Under the pieces are notes generated by a model that made no database searches, was not told the DNA's origin, and saw only the letters and a program-made list of their open reading frames with translations. From the NCBI RefSeq assembly GCF_009754945.1, contig NZ_WPIN01000014.1:1-64000 (forward strand): 64,000 bases of DNA, in the 5' to 3' direction. Below, in pieces: positions 15,981 through 23,273 of the stretch. A program made the translations under genes and the position numbers. The stretch comes from Spirosoma arboris. GTDB lineage: Bacteria > Bacteroidota > Bacteroidia > Cytophagales > Spirosomataceae. The first letter of the stretch is position 1, and every line of letters begins with the position of its first letter.

Positions 15981-16850
15981 TTAATGCATAGGCAGGCTCT
16001 TCACCTTTCCACCAGCAACGTCGTCGACACTATGCTGAATAATGAAAGCGTTTGGGTCAATCTCTAAAACAATGGAGCGTAATCTACTGATTTCCAGTCG
16101 GGTAACTACGGTATACAAAACACTATCGATTTCCTTGTGACTACCGTGCTTGCCGTAACCTCCCTGACCTTTTAGAATCGTTATGCCCCAACCCTTTGCT
16201 ATAATCTGCTCCCGTATTGGCTCTGGCTGTTTGGAGATGATAAGAATTGCCGTATATTCCTCAATACCGTGAATAACAAAATCGACTGTTTTAGAAGCAG
16301 CGAAGTACGTGATCATCGAATAAAGCGCTGGACTGATGCCCAGGAAGAAGGCCGCAGCCCCGAAAATGAGTACGTTGAGTACTAAAATAACATCGCTCAC
16401 TTTCAGAATCGGACTACTTCGACTAATGAGCAGAGCGGCAATCTCGGTGCCGTCCAGTACAGCACCACCCCGCATGGCAAGCCCAATACCCGCCCCAATA
16501 AAGAAGCCCCCAAAAACGGCTGTTAGCAAAAGATCGGGCGTTACATCTGGGTAGGGGATAAGAGCCAGACTAAGGGAAAGACCAGCAATGGCCAATGTAC
16601 TTTTAACCGCAAATTGCCGACCAAACTGCCGGTAACCTAACCCAATAAACGGCAGGTTAATAACTAATAACCAGATCGGTAGCGGAATGCTAAATAAGGT
16701 AGCTAGCAGCATAGAAATGCCCGTAACACCTCCGTCGATGAAATGACTCGACGTTAAAAATCCTTTGATACCCATGCCCGCACTGAGTACCCCGGCAATA
16801 ATGAAAGCTGTATCTTTAATCGTTCTGAAAGCAGAGGTTTGTCTAACCAT
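15981..16850 (-). CDS. YitT family membrane protein (DUF161/DUF2179)
   Basis: A 289-residue inner-membrane protein. It has five to six membrane helices in the first 200 residues: TAFIIAGVLSAGMGIKGFL, GVTGISMLLATLFSIPLPIW, LTAVFGGFFIGAGIGLAM and others. The repeated Gly-rich DGGVTGIS / GGAVLDGTEIAAL pattern is the internal duplication of the family. A soluble DUF2179 domain (about 205-289, EYTAILIISKQPEPI, GWGITILKGQGGYGK, VLYTVVTRLEISRLR) follows and probably senses a ligand. Family function is uncertain, with transport suggested. It is separated from cysK by a family B inverted repeat. The identification is secure at family level. Confidence 0.93.
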   Translation of the reverse strand: MVRQTSAFRTIKDTAFIIAGVLSAGMGIKGFLTSSHFIDGGVTGISMLLATLFSIPLPIWLLVINLPFIGLGYRQFGRQFAVKSTLAIAGLSLSLALIPYPDVTPDLLLTAVFGGFFIGAGIGLAMRGGAVLDGTEIAALLISRSSPILKVSDVILVLNVLIFGAAAFFLGISPALYSMITYFAASKTVDFVIHGIEEYTAILIISKQPEPIREQIIAKGWGITILKGQGGYGKHGSHKEIDSVLYTVVTRLEISRLRSIVLEIDPNAFIIQHSVDDVAGGKVKSLPMH

Positions 16851-16876
16851 ATTGACAGTTGAGTAGGGTGGAATAA

Positions 16877-16950
16877 GTGAAGTAGGTGGAGTGAGTGGTA
16901 GTGAGTGAAGTACATACTACACTTAATACCACTCACTCCACCTACTTCAC
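16877..16950. repeat. Long inverted repeat, family B (GTGAAGTAGGTGGAGTG type)
   Basis: Perfect 24-bp arms at 16877-16900 and 16927-16950 with a 26-base loop. They consist of GTGA/AGTAGG/TGGAG words, and more of the same low-complexity words lie outside the arms from about 16860. It lies between cysK and the yitT-like gene, which run in the same direction. Sister elements: 17893-18007, 34201-34303, 40646-40721, and a weaker one at 29232-29279. Confidence 0.85.
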
Positions 16951-16965
16951 GTAATTAACAATGTC

Positions 16966-17874
16966 CTAATATAACCCTTCTATCGACAAATACCGTTCGC
17001 CGGTATCATAACAAAAGGTCAAAATTCGACTGCCGGGGGCAATGTCGGGGAGTTTCTTGGCAACAGCGGCCAACGATGCGCCAGAAGAAACGCCAACGAA
17101 TACACCTTCTTCCTTGGCCGATCGGCGAGCCATTTCGTAAGCCTCATCTTTACTTACCTGAATAGCGCCATCCAGCAGATCAGTGTGCAGGTTTTGAGGA
17201 ATAAAGCCTGCGCCAATGCCCTGAATGGGGTGCGGGCCTGGTGCTCCTCCGCTAATAACTGGCGATAGTTCTGGCTCTACGGCATATACTTTCAGATTTG
17301 GAAATTTCTGTTTAAGTACCTGCCCTACACCTGTGATATGGCCACCCGTACCCACACCCGTAATCAGTACATCGAAACCTTCAGGAAAATCGGCCAGGAT
17401 TTCTTCGGCTGTTGTACGAACGTGGATATCGATGTTGGCGGGGTTCTCAAACTGCTGTGGCATCCAGGCGCCAGGAGTTTGGGCAACCAGTTCGTGAGCC
17501 CGTTCGATAGCCCCTTTCATGCCTTTCTCGCGAGGTGTTAGGTCGAATTCGGCTCCATAAGCAGCCATGATTTTCCGACGCTCAATGCTCATGGATTCGG
17601 GCATGACCAGGATTATTTTATAGCCTTTTACCGCAGCTACCATAGCTAGACCAATGCCTGTATTGCCGGATGTTGGCTCAATAATAGTGCTATCGGAGGT
17701 AAGCAGTCCTTTTGCTTCGGCATCGTCAATCATAGCCAGAGCAATACGGTCTTTGATGCTGGCGCCGGGGTTGGCCCGCTCTAATTTGGTCCAGACTTCG
17801 TAGCCTGGAAATAGACGGTTAATACGCACATGGGGCGTTTGGCCGATCGTGTCGAGAATAGTAGTAGCTTTCAT
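16966..17874 (-). CDS. cysK: Cysteine synthase A (O-acetylserine sulfhydrylase)
   Basis: A 302-residue PLP fold-type II enzyme making cysteine from O-acetylserine and sulfide. PLP Lys41 lies in NPGASIKDR. PTSGNTG (67-73) is the substrate and phosphate loop, and GVGTGGHITGVG (about 175-186) is the PLP phosphate-binding Gly loop. IQGIGAGFIPQNL and the final Ser/Cys-containing GVSSGASLAA region are typical of CysK rather than cystathionine beta-synthase; no CBS domain follows. The serine acetyltransferase gene lies directly upstream in the same direction, so the two form the last two steps of cysteine synthesis. Confidence 0.96.
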   Translation of the reverse strand: MKATTILDTIGQTPHVRINRLFPGYEVWTKLERANPGASIKDRIALAMIDDAEAKGLLTSDSTIIEPTSGNTGIGLAMVAAVKGYKIILVMPESMSIERRKIMAAYGAEFDLTPREKGMKGAIERAHELVAQTPGAWMPQQFENPANIDIHVRTTAEEILADFPEGFDVLITGVGTGGHITGVGQVLKQKFPNLKVYAVEPELSPVISGGAPGPHPIQGIGAGFIPQNLHTDLLDGAIQVSKDEAYEMARRSAKEEGVFVGVSSGASLAAVAKKLPDIAPGSRILTFCYDTGERYLSIEGLY

Positions 17875-17892
17875 TTGGGGTTGGTTTAGTTA

Positions 17893-18007
17893 GTGTAGTA
17901 GGTGAAGTGGTGGAGTAAGTGAATAGGTGGAGTGAGTTAAGTAGGGTAAACAACGTTACTTAGTTAACTCACTCCACCTATTCCAATGACTTCACCACTT
18001 CACTACA
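17893..18007. repeat. Long inverted repeat, family B, between cysE and cysK
   Basis: The best-paired core is 20 bp perfect, 17921-17940 with 17964-17983 (GAATAGGTGGAGTGAGTTAA and its complement). Outer GTGAAGTGGTG and CACCACTTCAC arms continue the pairing with small bulges to about 17893 and 18007. The right end reaches the cysE stop codon. The low-complexity words match the other family B copies. Confidence 0.85.
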
Positions 18008-18853
18008 TTAAATGACAAAATTGATTGGCTCGACAGATTCCATCGATTTTAACCGAACTTCGGTCTGGTGCTGGTGGAATACGAGCGAATGGGCTTCAAC
18101 ACTGCTGGTTAACCAGACGTTACCACCGATTACTGAGTCGTGTCCCACAACCGTATGACCACCAAGAATGGTGGCATTGGCATAAATGACTACGTTATTT
18201 TCGATGGTTGGGTGGCGTTTTTTCTGCGCCATCGATTTGGCAACGTGCGTAGCTCCAAGCGTTACGCCCTGATAAATCTTCACATTGTTGCCGATGATCG
18301 TTGTTTCGCCGATGACGACGCCCGTGCCATGATCAATAAAAAACGATTTGCCAATTTGAGCACCTGGATGGATATCGATACCTGTCTGCCCATGTGCATA
18401 TTCGGTCAACATTCGGGGTAAGAGCGGTACGTTGAGCTTCAATAACTCGTGCGCGATTCGATAGACAGAGATCGCATAAAAACCAGGATAAACCGCAACA
18501 ACTTCTTCAATACCAACCGAAGCCGGGTCATTATCGACAATGGCGTGGGCATCCAACAGCAGATTGTCGTAAATGACCGGCAATTGATCGAAAAACCGTC
18601 CAGTAATTACGGCCGGGCTTTCCGATAGGTTTTTTTCTAATGGGCACAGCAGATTGGTCAGTTGATCGTGCAGACTCTGATACGTCTCTTCTACGTGCTG
18701 CGAAATCGACTTGCAATCTTGTGTAACCGGAAAAAGCAACCGCATTAATTGGTCAATAAAGCGTCCGGCGTCCGGTCTTGATGGGAGTTTGTAGCGGTAG
18801 TGTGAACGTTGAGCTTGAAGGTGGTCAAGGAGGGTATTAGTCGCAGTGGTCAT
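18008..18853 (-). CDS. cysE: Serine O-acetyltransferase
   Basis: A 281-residue enzyme making O-acetylserine from serine and acetyl-CoA. An extended N-terminal helical domain (1-150) is followed by a left-handed beta-helix of hexapeptide repeats: GIDIHPGAQIGKSFFIDHGTG carries the catalytic His and Asp, then VVIGETTIIGNNVKIYQGVTLGA. The C-terminus ends in INFVI; a terminal Ile after a short tail is the part of CysE that inserts into CysK in the cysteine synthase complex. It is about 10 residues longer than the enterobacterial enzyme, mainly in the N-terminal part. It is followed by cysK with a long inverted repeat between them. Confidence 0.95.
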   Translation of the reverse strand: MTTATNTLLDHLQAQRSHYRYKLPSRPDAGRFIDQLMRLLFPVTQDCKSISQHVEETYQSLHDQLTNLLCPLEKNLSESPAVITGRFFDQLPVIYDNLLLDAHAIVDNDPASVGIEEVVAVYPGFYAISVYRIAHELLKLNVPLLPRMLTEYAHGQTGIDIHPGAQIGKSFFIDHGTGVVIGETTIIGNNVKIYQGVTLGATHVAKSMAQKKRHPTIENNVVIYANATILGGHTVVGHDSVIGGNVWLTSSVEAHSLVFHQHQTEVRLKSMESVEPINFVI

Positions 18854-19101
18854 AGTATTGTGTTGGTTAATAGATCAAATGGCACTACTGAATTTTGATT
18901 GTTAAGTTCGAGTATAGTAGAATCTGCGCCCCGTTCTGTAGAAACACTACCTTAGGACTCTATTCGCTTAACGAACAAAAGCTAAGTCTATGGCAAAGAG
19001 ATTCTATGATTTTGGAACAAAATGCGGGCCGCAAAGTTCGCCGGACATATTTGGAGTCTGATTTGTACCGTAAATTTTAGAAACTAATGACAGGAATCAT
19101 C

Positions 19102-20322
19102 ATGTTTAGTAAAACCATCATCACGTTTGTCATTTCCCTAATCGCGACGTCGGGGGTTTCCTGGCTCGTGGCACTGGCCTGTAAGCCGGAAAAACAGACT
19201 GATGTCGTTGTAGCTGATTCGGCTGGCAGCACCTGGGGCACGGCGCTTGCGAAAGTCGTGAACGCCTATCCAAAACTGACATTTAGCTCCCCGGTTGAGT
19301 ATACCTACGCCAATGACGGCACCAACCGGGTGTTTGTCGTGGAGCAGGATGGGCGGATTCGGGTATTTGAAAATGATGCCAACACCACTTCGGCAGCTAC
19401 CTATTTAGATATTCGCTCGAAAGTATCGTCGGGTGGTGAGATGGGATTGCTGGGGCTGGCCTTTCACCCAAATTTCAAACAGAATGGTTTCTTCTACGTC
19501 AATTATACAAAAAGTAATCCCCGCGAAACGATTGTGAGTCGTTTCAAGGCATCATCTGCCAATGTGTCGGAAGTAGACCCTGCTTCTGAAGTGATTCTGT
19601 TTCGCTTCGATCAGCCTTATGCCAATCACAACGGAGGAAAAGTCCTGTTTGGACCAGACGGATATTTATACGTATCTACCGGCGATGGGGGCAGTGGGGG
19701 AGACCCGCAGAACAACGGACAGAATCGGGCCAACTGGTTAGGGAAAATCTTACGTGTCGATGTAAACAGTACCGACAAGGGACAGTATGGCATTCCGAAT
19801 GACAATCCATTTAAAGGCAACACCAATGGTTATCGGGAAGAGATTTTTGCCTACGGCCTTCGAAACCCCTGGCGAATTAGCTTCGACGAGAAAGGCCAGC
19901 TTTGGGCGGGTGATGTGGGGCAGAATGCCATCGAAGAAGTGGATATCGTTACGAAAGGTGGAAACTACGGCTGGCGGATTAAAGAAGGAAATGCTGACTA
20001 CAATGCGAAAGATAATACGGTGAATTCATCGGAGTTAATTGCCCCGATCTGGCAGTATTCCCATGACAATGGCAATGTATCCATCACGGGTGGATTCGTC
20101 TATCGTGGCTCAACTAATTCAACTTTAAAGGGTAAGTATATTTATGCCGATTACGCGAGCGGTCGTGTCTGGGCATTAACACCTAACGGTACTAAATCGG
20201 GTACGAATCAGGAACTTGTTTCGGGAGCCGGGGCTATTTCGGCCTTCGGCGAAGATCAGAAAAATGAACTCTATCTCTGCGAATATGGAGGAGGCAAGAT
20301 TCTAAAACTGGTGCAGAATTAA
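19102..20322 (+). CDS. Exported PQQ-dependent sugar dehydrogenase (GSDH family)
   Basis: A 406-residue lipoprotein. The signal ends in LVALAC with the lipid-bearing Cys27, so the protein is anchored in the envelope. The catalytic part is a six-bladed glucose/sorbosone dehydrogenase propeller: VEYTYANDGTNRVFVVEQDG (blade 1), MGLLGLAFHPNF with the catalytic His, GDGGSGGDPQNNGQ with Ca/PQQ contacts, and GLRNPWRISFDEKGQLWAGD. It oxidises aldoses if PQQ is supplied. No PQQ synthesis genes are in the window. An AGGA lies 7-8 bases before the ATG at 19102, which is preferred to the ATG at 19087. Confidence 0.9.
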   Translation: MFSKTIITFVISLIATSGVSWLVALACKPEKQTDVVVADSAGSTWGTALAKVVNAYPKLTFSSPVEYTYANDGTNRVFVVEQDGRIRVFENDANTTSAATYLDIRSKVSSGGEMGLLGLAFHPNFKQNGFFYVNYTKSNPRETIVSRFKASSANVSEVDPASEVILFRFDQPYANHNGGKVLFGPDGYLYVSTGDGGSGGDPQNNGQNRANWLGKILRVDVNSTDKGQYGIPNDNPFKGNTNGYREEIFAYGLRNPWRISFDEKGQLWAGDVGQNAIEEVDIVTKGGNYGWRIKEGNADYNAKDNTVNSSELIAPIWQYSHDNGNVSITGGFVYRGSTNSTLKGKYIYADYASGRVWALTPNGTKSGTNQELVSGAGAISAFGEDQKNELYLCEYGGGKILKLVQN

Positions 20323-20330
20323 TTAGCCTA

Positions 20331-20420
20331 TTTTTCTTTCGACAGGATTTACAGGATAAAACAGGATTTTTTTTCAATTCTATAATCCTGTTTTATCTGT
20401 AAATCCTGTCGAAAGAAAAA
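20331..20420. repeat. Long inverted repeat, family C (ACAGGATTTACAGGAT type)
   Basis: The left arm at 20331-20368 and the right arm at 20384-20420 match over 37 positions with one bulged G. The sequence repeats ACAGGAT units three times per arm. It lies just downstream of the sugar dehydrogenase stop and can fold into a very stable hairpin. A half-decayed copy is at 53976-54033. With the terminator that follows, it accounts for most of the 352-base gap 20323-20674. Confidence 0.85.
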
Positions 20421-20430
20421 GTATAGCTTC

Positions 20431-20462
20431 AAGCCTCGCTCGACTAAAGCGGGGCTTTTTTA
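20431..20462 (+). terminator. Rho-independent terminator
   Basis: AAGCCTCGCT (20431-20440) pairs with AGCGGGGCTT (20448-20457), with one T-G wobble, and T6 overlaps the end of the stem. It stops transcription from the sugar dehydrogenase gene. Confidence 0.8.
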
Positions 20463-20674
20463 TAAAAGGCTAACATTGTGTTATTGTTAACCTTATCGTA
20501 CGCTCCTAAGAATTGGCGTTGGGGTATTGGTCTTTATAGTCTACGGATTCTGTAGAAAAATAGAAACACATGTGCCGGACACGAATTCGTAACTATAAGA
20601 CTATCAGCAGTTGGCTCGAAATTGGTACAAAAGCAAGCAAAACCAATTTAGTTAAACTCAAAACCACAGTAATC

Positions 20675-21391
20675 ATGGCAACATTTGGAGAAAGCATCGC
20701 TAACTTTTTCGGAGGCACAGATACGGAAACAGAGGAAGGTCTCCGGGGTCTATTCATTTCGGAACTCAAGGATATTTACTACGCTGAAAAGCAAGCTGTA
20801 GATGCCCTTGGCGAACAGGCCGATGCATCGACCACCGATGAAGTACGGAGCGCTTTCCTGCAACATCAGGAAGAAACCCGAAACCACTTAGCTCGACTGG
20901 AGCAGGTATTTAACAGCATCAGTGTTGATGTTGAAGAAGGGTCCAGCGACGCCATTGATGGGTTGGTTGGTGATGCTCAGCGGATTGTCTCGAATACTAA
21001 CACAGGTTCATTGACGCGTGATGCTGGTTTAATCATCGCGAGTCAAAAAATTGAACACCATGAAATTGCTTCCTATGGATCGGTCGTGACCTTTGCGCAG
21101 GTACTTGGCTACAACGAGGCCGCACGGCTGCTGGAACAAACACTGAACGAAGAGAAAAATGCAGATAAGAAATTAACTACCCTGGCCGAGTCATTTATTA
21201 ACAGCCGGGCGTCGTCAGAAGATGATGGTTCTTCGCCCCGGAATGATGATGACGCTGATGACTTCAATAAGTGGGGTGTCGTTAATCCAGATGGCGTTCG
21301 GTACGACGACCCAACTACAAACAGTAATTCGTCAAAGTCGACTTATAGCGGCAATTCTAGTATACCGCTGGCGGGTACATCAGGCATCTAG
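20675..21391 (+). CDS. DUF892 (YciF/YciE-like) ferritin-like stress protein
   Basis: A 238-residue protein with a four-helix ferritin-like domain of the DUF892 type: LRGLFISELKDIYYAEKQAVDAL, SAFLQHQEETRNHLARLEQVF (E-x-x-x-H metal-ligand pattern), and AGLIIASQKIEHHEIASYGSV with a further EHHE. The C-terminal 70 residues are low in complexity, rich in Ser, Asp and Asn, and probably unstructured. Such proteins are induced by osmotic or envelope stress. The frame opens at 20570, but the ATG at 20675 (MATFGESIANFFGG) is the family start. A strong terminator follows. Confidence 0.9.
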   Translation: MATFGESIANFFGGTDTETEEGLRGLFISELKDIYYAEKQAVDALGEQADASTTDEVRSAFLQHQEETRNHLARLEQVFNSISVDVEEGSSDAIDGLVGDAQRIVSNTNTGSLTRDAGLIIASQKIEHHEIASYGSVVTFAQVLGYNEAARLLEQTLNEEKNADKKLTTLAESFINSRASSEDDGSSPRNDDDADDFNKWGVVNPDGVRYDDPTTNSNSSKSTYSGNSSIPLAGTSGI

Positions 21392-21424
21392 AACTGGCCT
21401 GATATAAAGAGAGACCAGGCTGAA

Positions 21425-21475
21425 ATAGCCCCAGAAAAAGATAAAAATTCATCTTTTTCTGGGGCTATAATTTTG
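21425..21475 (+). terminator. Strong hairpin terminator
   Basis: Perfect 18-bp arms, 21425-21442 and 21451-21468 (ATAGCCCCAGAAAAAGAT and its complement), with an 8-base AAAAATTC loop. They are followed by AATTTTGTTT. It lies 33 bases after the DUF892 gene. Confidence 0.85.
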
Positions 21476-21546
21476 TTTGGCAAAAATGAACTTGATCGGT
21501 TATACTTGCTTCAGTTATCCTTTAATTTCGATCTATTTTTACTTGT

Positions 21547-22041
21547 ATGGACAATCTATCCCGCGATCTACTTAATGCCGATGAATTATTAGCGAAGCCA
21601 ATTACACCTACAAGCCAATCGAAGCGCCTGGCCAATTTGCTACTTGATATGCTGTTTTTTTACAGTATTGTCTTTACAGTTGGTGTGATCGTTCTGCTGA
21701 TTTATCCAGAAGTAGGGTATTCTGTTGAATCAGTAAACCCACTAGTTGATCGTGTGGTTGGGGCCTTACTATATGTGGCCTACTATATGGTATTCGAAAC
21801 CTGGCTGGGGAAAACGCCTGGAAAGATAATTACAAAAACAAAAGTTGTCGATAAGCAAGGCCAAAAGCCAGACTTTACCACCCTACTAGGGCGTAATTTA
21901 GCCCGGATTATTCCATTCGATGCGTTCACATTTTTACGGGAAAATCCCATCGGAATGCATGACCGAATGGCGCGTACAATGGTCATTGATGATCGACCAA
22001 CTCTGACGCTCGACCAGTCGCTCCGAAACATACCTGACTAA
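21547..22041 (+). CDS. RDD family membrane protein
   Basis: A 164-residue inner-membrane protein of the RDD family. The R-x-x-D signature is in SKRLANLLLDMLFFYSIVF, at the start of the first membrane helix. Other helices are TVGVIVLLIYPEVGY and ALLYVAYYMVFETWLG. KTPGKIITKTKVV and the late R-x-x-x-D (RIIPFDAF...MHDRMARTMV) complete the family pattern. Function is unknown, with ion transport suggested for some members. It ends 3 bases before the ogt gene, so the two are cotranscribed, but no functional link is known. Confidence 0.9.
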   Translation: MDNLSRDLLNADELLAKPITPTSQSKRLANLLLDMLFFYSIVFTVGVIVLLIYPEVGYSVESVNPLVDRVVGALLYVAYYMVFETWLGKTPGKIITKTKVVDKQGQKPDFTTLLGRNLARIIPFDAFTFLRENPIGMHDRMARTMVIDDRPTLTLDQSLRNIPD

Positions 22042-22044
22042 CTG

Positions 22045-22548
22045 ATGACAACTGCTGTTTTTGACTCTCCACTTGGCTCAGTACGTATCTCTGGCGATAA
22101 TAAGGGTGTTTCCGTTATTTCCTGCACCGACATTTCAGTGCGGGAAATTGGTTCTGAAACCGGTCTTGCCGGGTCACTAGATGAGCCAGTTCGGGAGGCT
22201 GTTCGGCAATTACAGGACTATTTTGCCGGAACCCGCCAAACGTTTGATTTTCCATTGAATCCAGCAGGAACTGCTTTTCAACAAACGGTTTGGCGGGCGT
22301 TGCTCGACGTGCCGTTTGGCACCACATTATCTTATTTAGCGCTAAGCCGACGCATTGGGGACGAAAAAGCTATTCGGGCTGTAGCGGCTGCCAATGGCCG
22401 AAATCCACTTTGGATTGTTGTGCCCTGCCACCGCATCATCGGTTCCGACGGATCGCTGACAGGCTATGCCGGTGGACTGTGGCGCAAACAATGGCTGCTG
22501 GAGCATGAGGGTGCTTTTGCCCGATCGAGTCAATTGTCGTTGTTCTAA
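22045..22548 (+). CDS. ogt: Methylated-DNA-[protein]-cysteine S-methyltransferase
   Basis: A 167-residue suicide enzyme that moves alkyl groups from O6-alkylguanine to its own Cys. The active-site box is IVVPCHRIIGSDGSLTGYAGG (PCHR). GTAFQQTVWRALLDVPFGTTLSY is the HTH DNA-binding part that includes the Arg finger region. The N-terminal half (1-80) is the short Ribonuclease-like domain, and no Ada domain is present. It follows the RDD gene with almost no gap. A palindrome lies just after the stop. Confidence 0.95.
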   Translation: MTTAVFDSPLGSVRISGDNKGVSVISCTDISVREIGSETGLAGSLDEPVREAVRQLQDYFAGTRQTFDFPLNPAGTAFQQTVWRALLDVPFGTTLSYLALSRRIGDEKAIRAVAAANGRNPLWIVVPCHRIIGSDGSLTGYAGGLWRKQWLLEHEGAFARSSQLSLF

Positions 22549-22549
22549 A

Positions 22550-22581
22550 TTGTCAAGATAACTCCTGACCATTCTTAACAA
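22550..22581. terminator. Hairpin between convergent genes, family D-like
   Basis: TTGTCAAGA (22550-22558) pairs with TCTTAACAA (22573-22581), with one mismatch. The loop region CTCCTGACCATTC resembles the right arm of the element at 41784. It sits 2 bases after the ogt stop and ends 2 bases before the stop of the convergent porin-like gene. Confidence 0.5.
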
Positions 22582-22582
22582 A

Positions 22583-23224
22583 TCAGAACAACTCACTCAA
22601 ATACACCACCACGCCCAGTGAGATGCGGAAGGCAGTTACATCGGCTTTTTCATCGAAAAAATTAATACCATTCACATAAACGGGTGATTTTGCGCCCGCT
22701 TGCAAGCTTCCATTCAAGGTGATCGCAACGGGTAACGATACAAAATAATTTAGACCTGCTCCAACATGCAGGGTTCCTCCTTTAAAGATAAGATTATCGC
22801 GCCCGCCATTTACGTTGAGCACCTGATCGGCTTTGCCTGTTTGATAAGCGTACCCCAGCTCGGCATACGGACGGAGTGCATGGGTCGTCGCCGAAAAGTT
22901 AAAACGCACCCCACCCGTAGCGTGGGTAAAATGGAAGGACTTTGCAGCGATTTTAGTGGCACTGAGTGAGTTGAAATCATATTGTGCAAAGACTTCGAAG
23001 CGTTGGTTGAAACCATACCCAACCCGGCCACCAATGCCTGGTCCGCTACCCGCGTTCTCATCTAAAAACTGAAAGTGATCGGAGGACCAACCCATATAAT
23101 GGCCTTGTATACCCAGGCTAAGGCCTTCTGTAGTAGATCGTTGGCGAATGGTTTGCCCCCACAGGGTATTCGAGACCAGGAGACTTATACCAACGAATAG
23201 GAACATAAATCGGACAGATTTCAT
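22583..23224 (-). CDS. Small outer-membrane beta-barrel protein
   Basis: A 213-residue barrel protein. Signal peptide: MKSVRFMFLFVGISLLVSNTLWGQ, cleaved at about residue 24. The rest alternates hydrophobic and aromatic residues in eight or so strands (GIGGRVGYGFNQRFEVFAQYDF, GVRFNFSATTHALRPYAELGYAY, LHVGAGLNYFVSLP) and ends in a barrel-terminal strand (AFRISLGVVVYLSELF). It resembles the OMP_b-brl/porin family of Bacteroidota. It starts 49 bases after the Ser/Thr kinase gene in the same direction, so it may be the last gene of the signalling operon. The ATG at 23224 is chosen because the signal peptide begins there. Confidence 0.8.
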   Translation of the reverse strand: MKSVRFMFLFVGISLLVSNTLWGQTIRQRSTTEGLSLGIQGHYMGWSSDHFQFLDENAGSGPGIGGRVGYGFNQRFEVFAQYDFNSLSATKIAAKSFHFTHATGGVRFNFSATTHALRPYAELGYAYQTGKADQVLNVNGGRDNLIFKGGTLHVGAGLNYFVSLPVAITLNGSLQAGAKSPVYVNGINFFDEKADVTAFRISLGVVVYLSELF

Positions 23225-23273
23225 AACAATCAGGCTATTAGGTATTAAGTGAAAGAATGTAGTGAGATGATTT

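Noticed and set aside
18895..19080. 61-residue ORF directly upstream of the sugar dehydrogenase gene
   Set aside because: No family likeness, no signal peptide or membrane segment; it spans the leader region, and composition looks non-coding.
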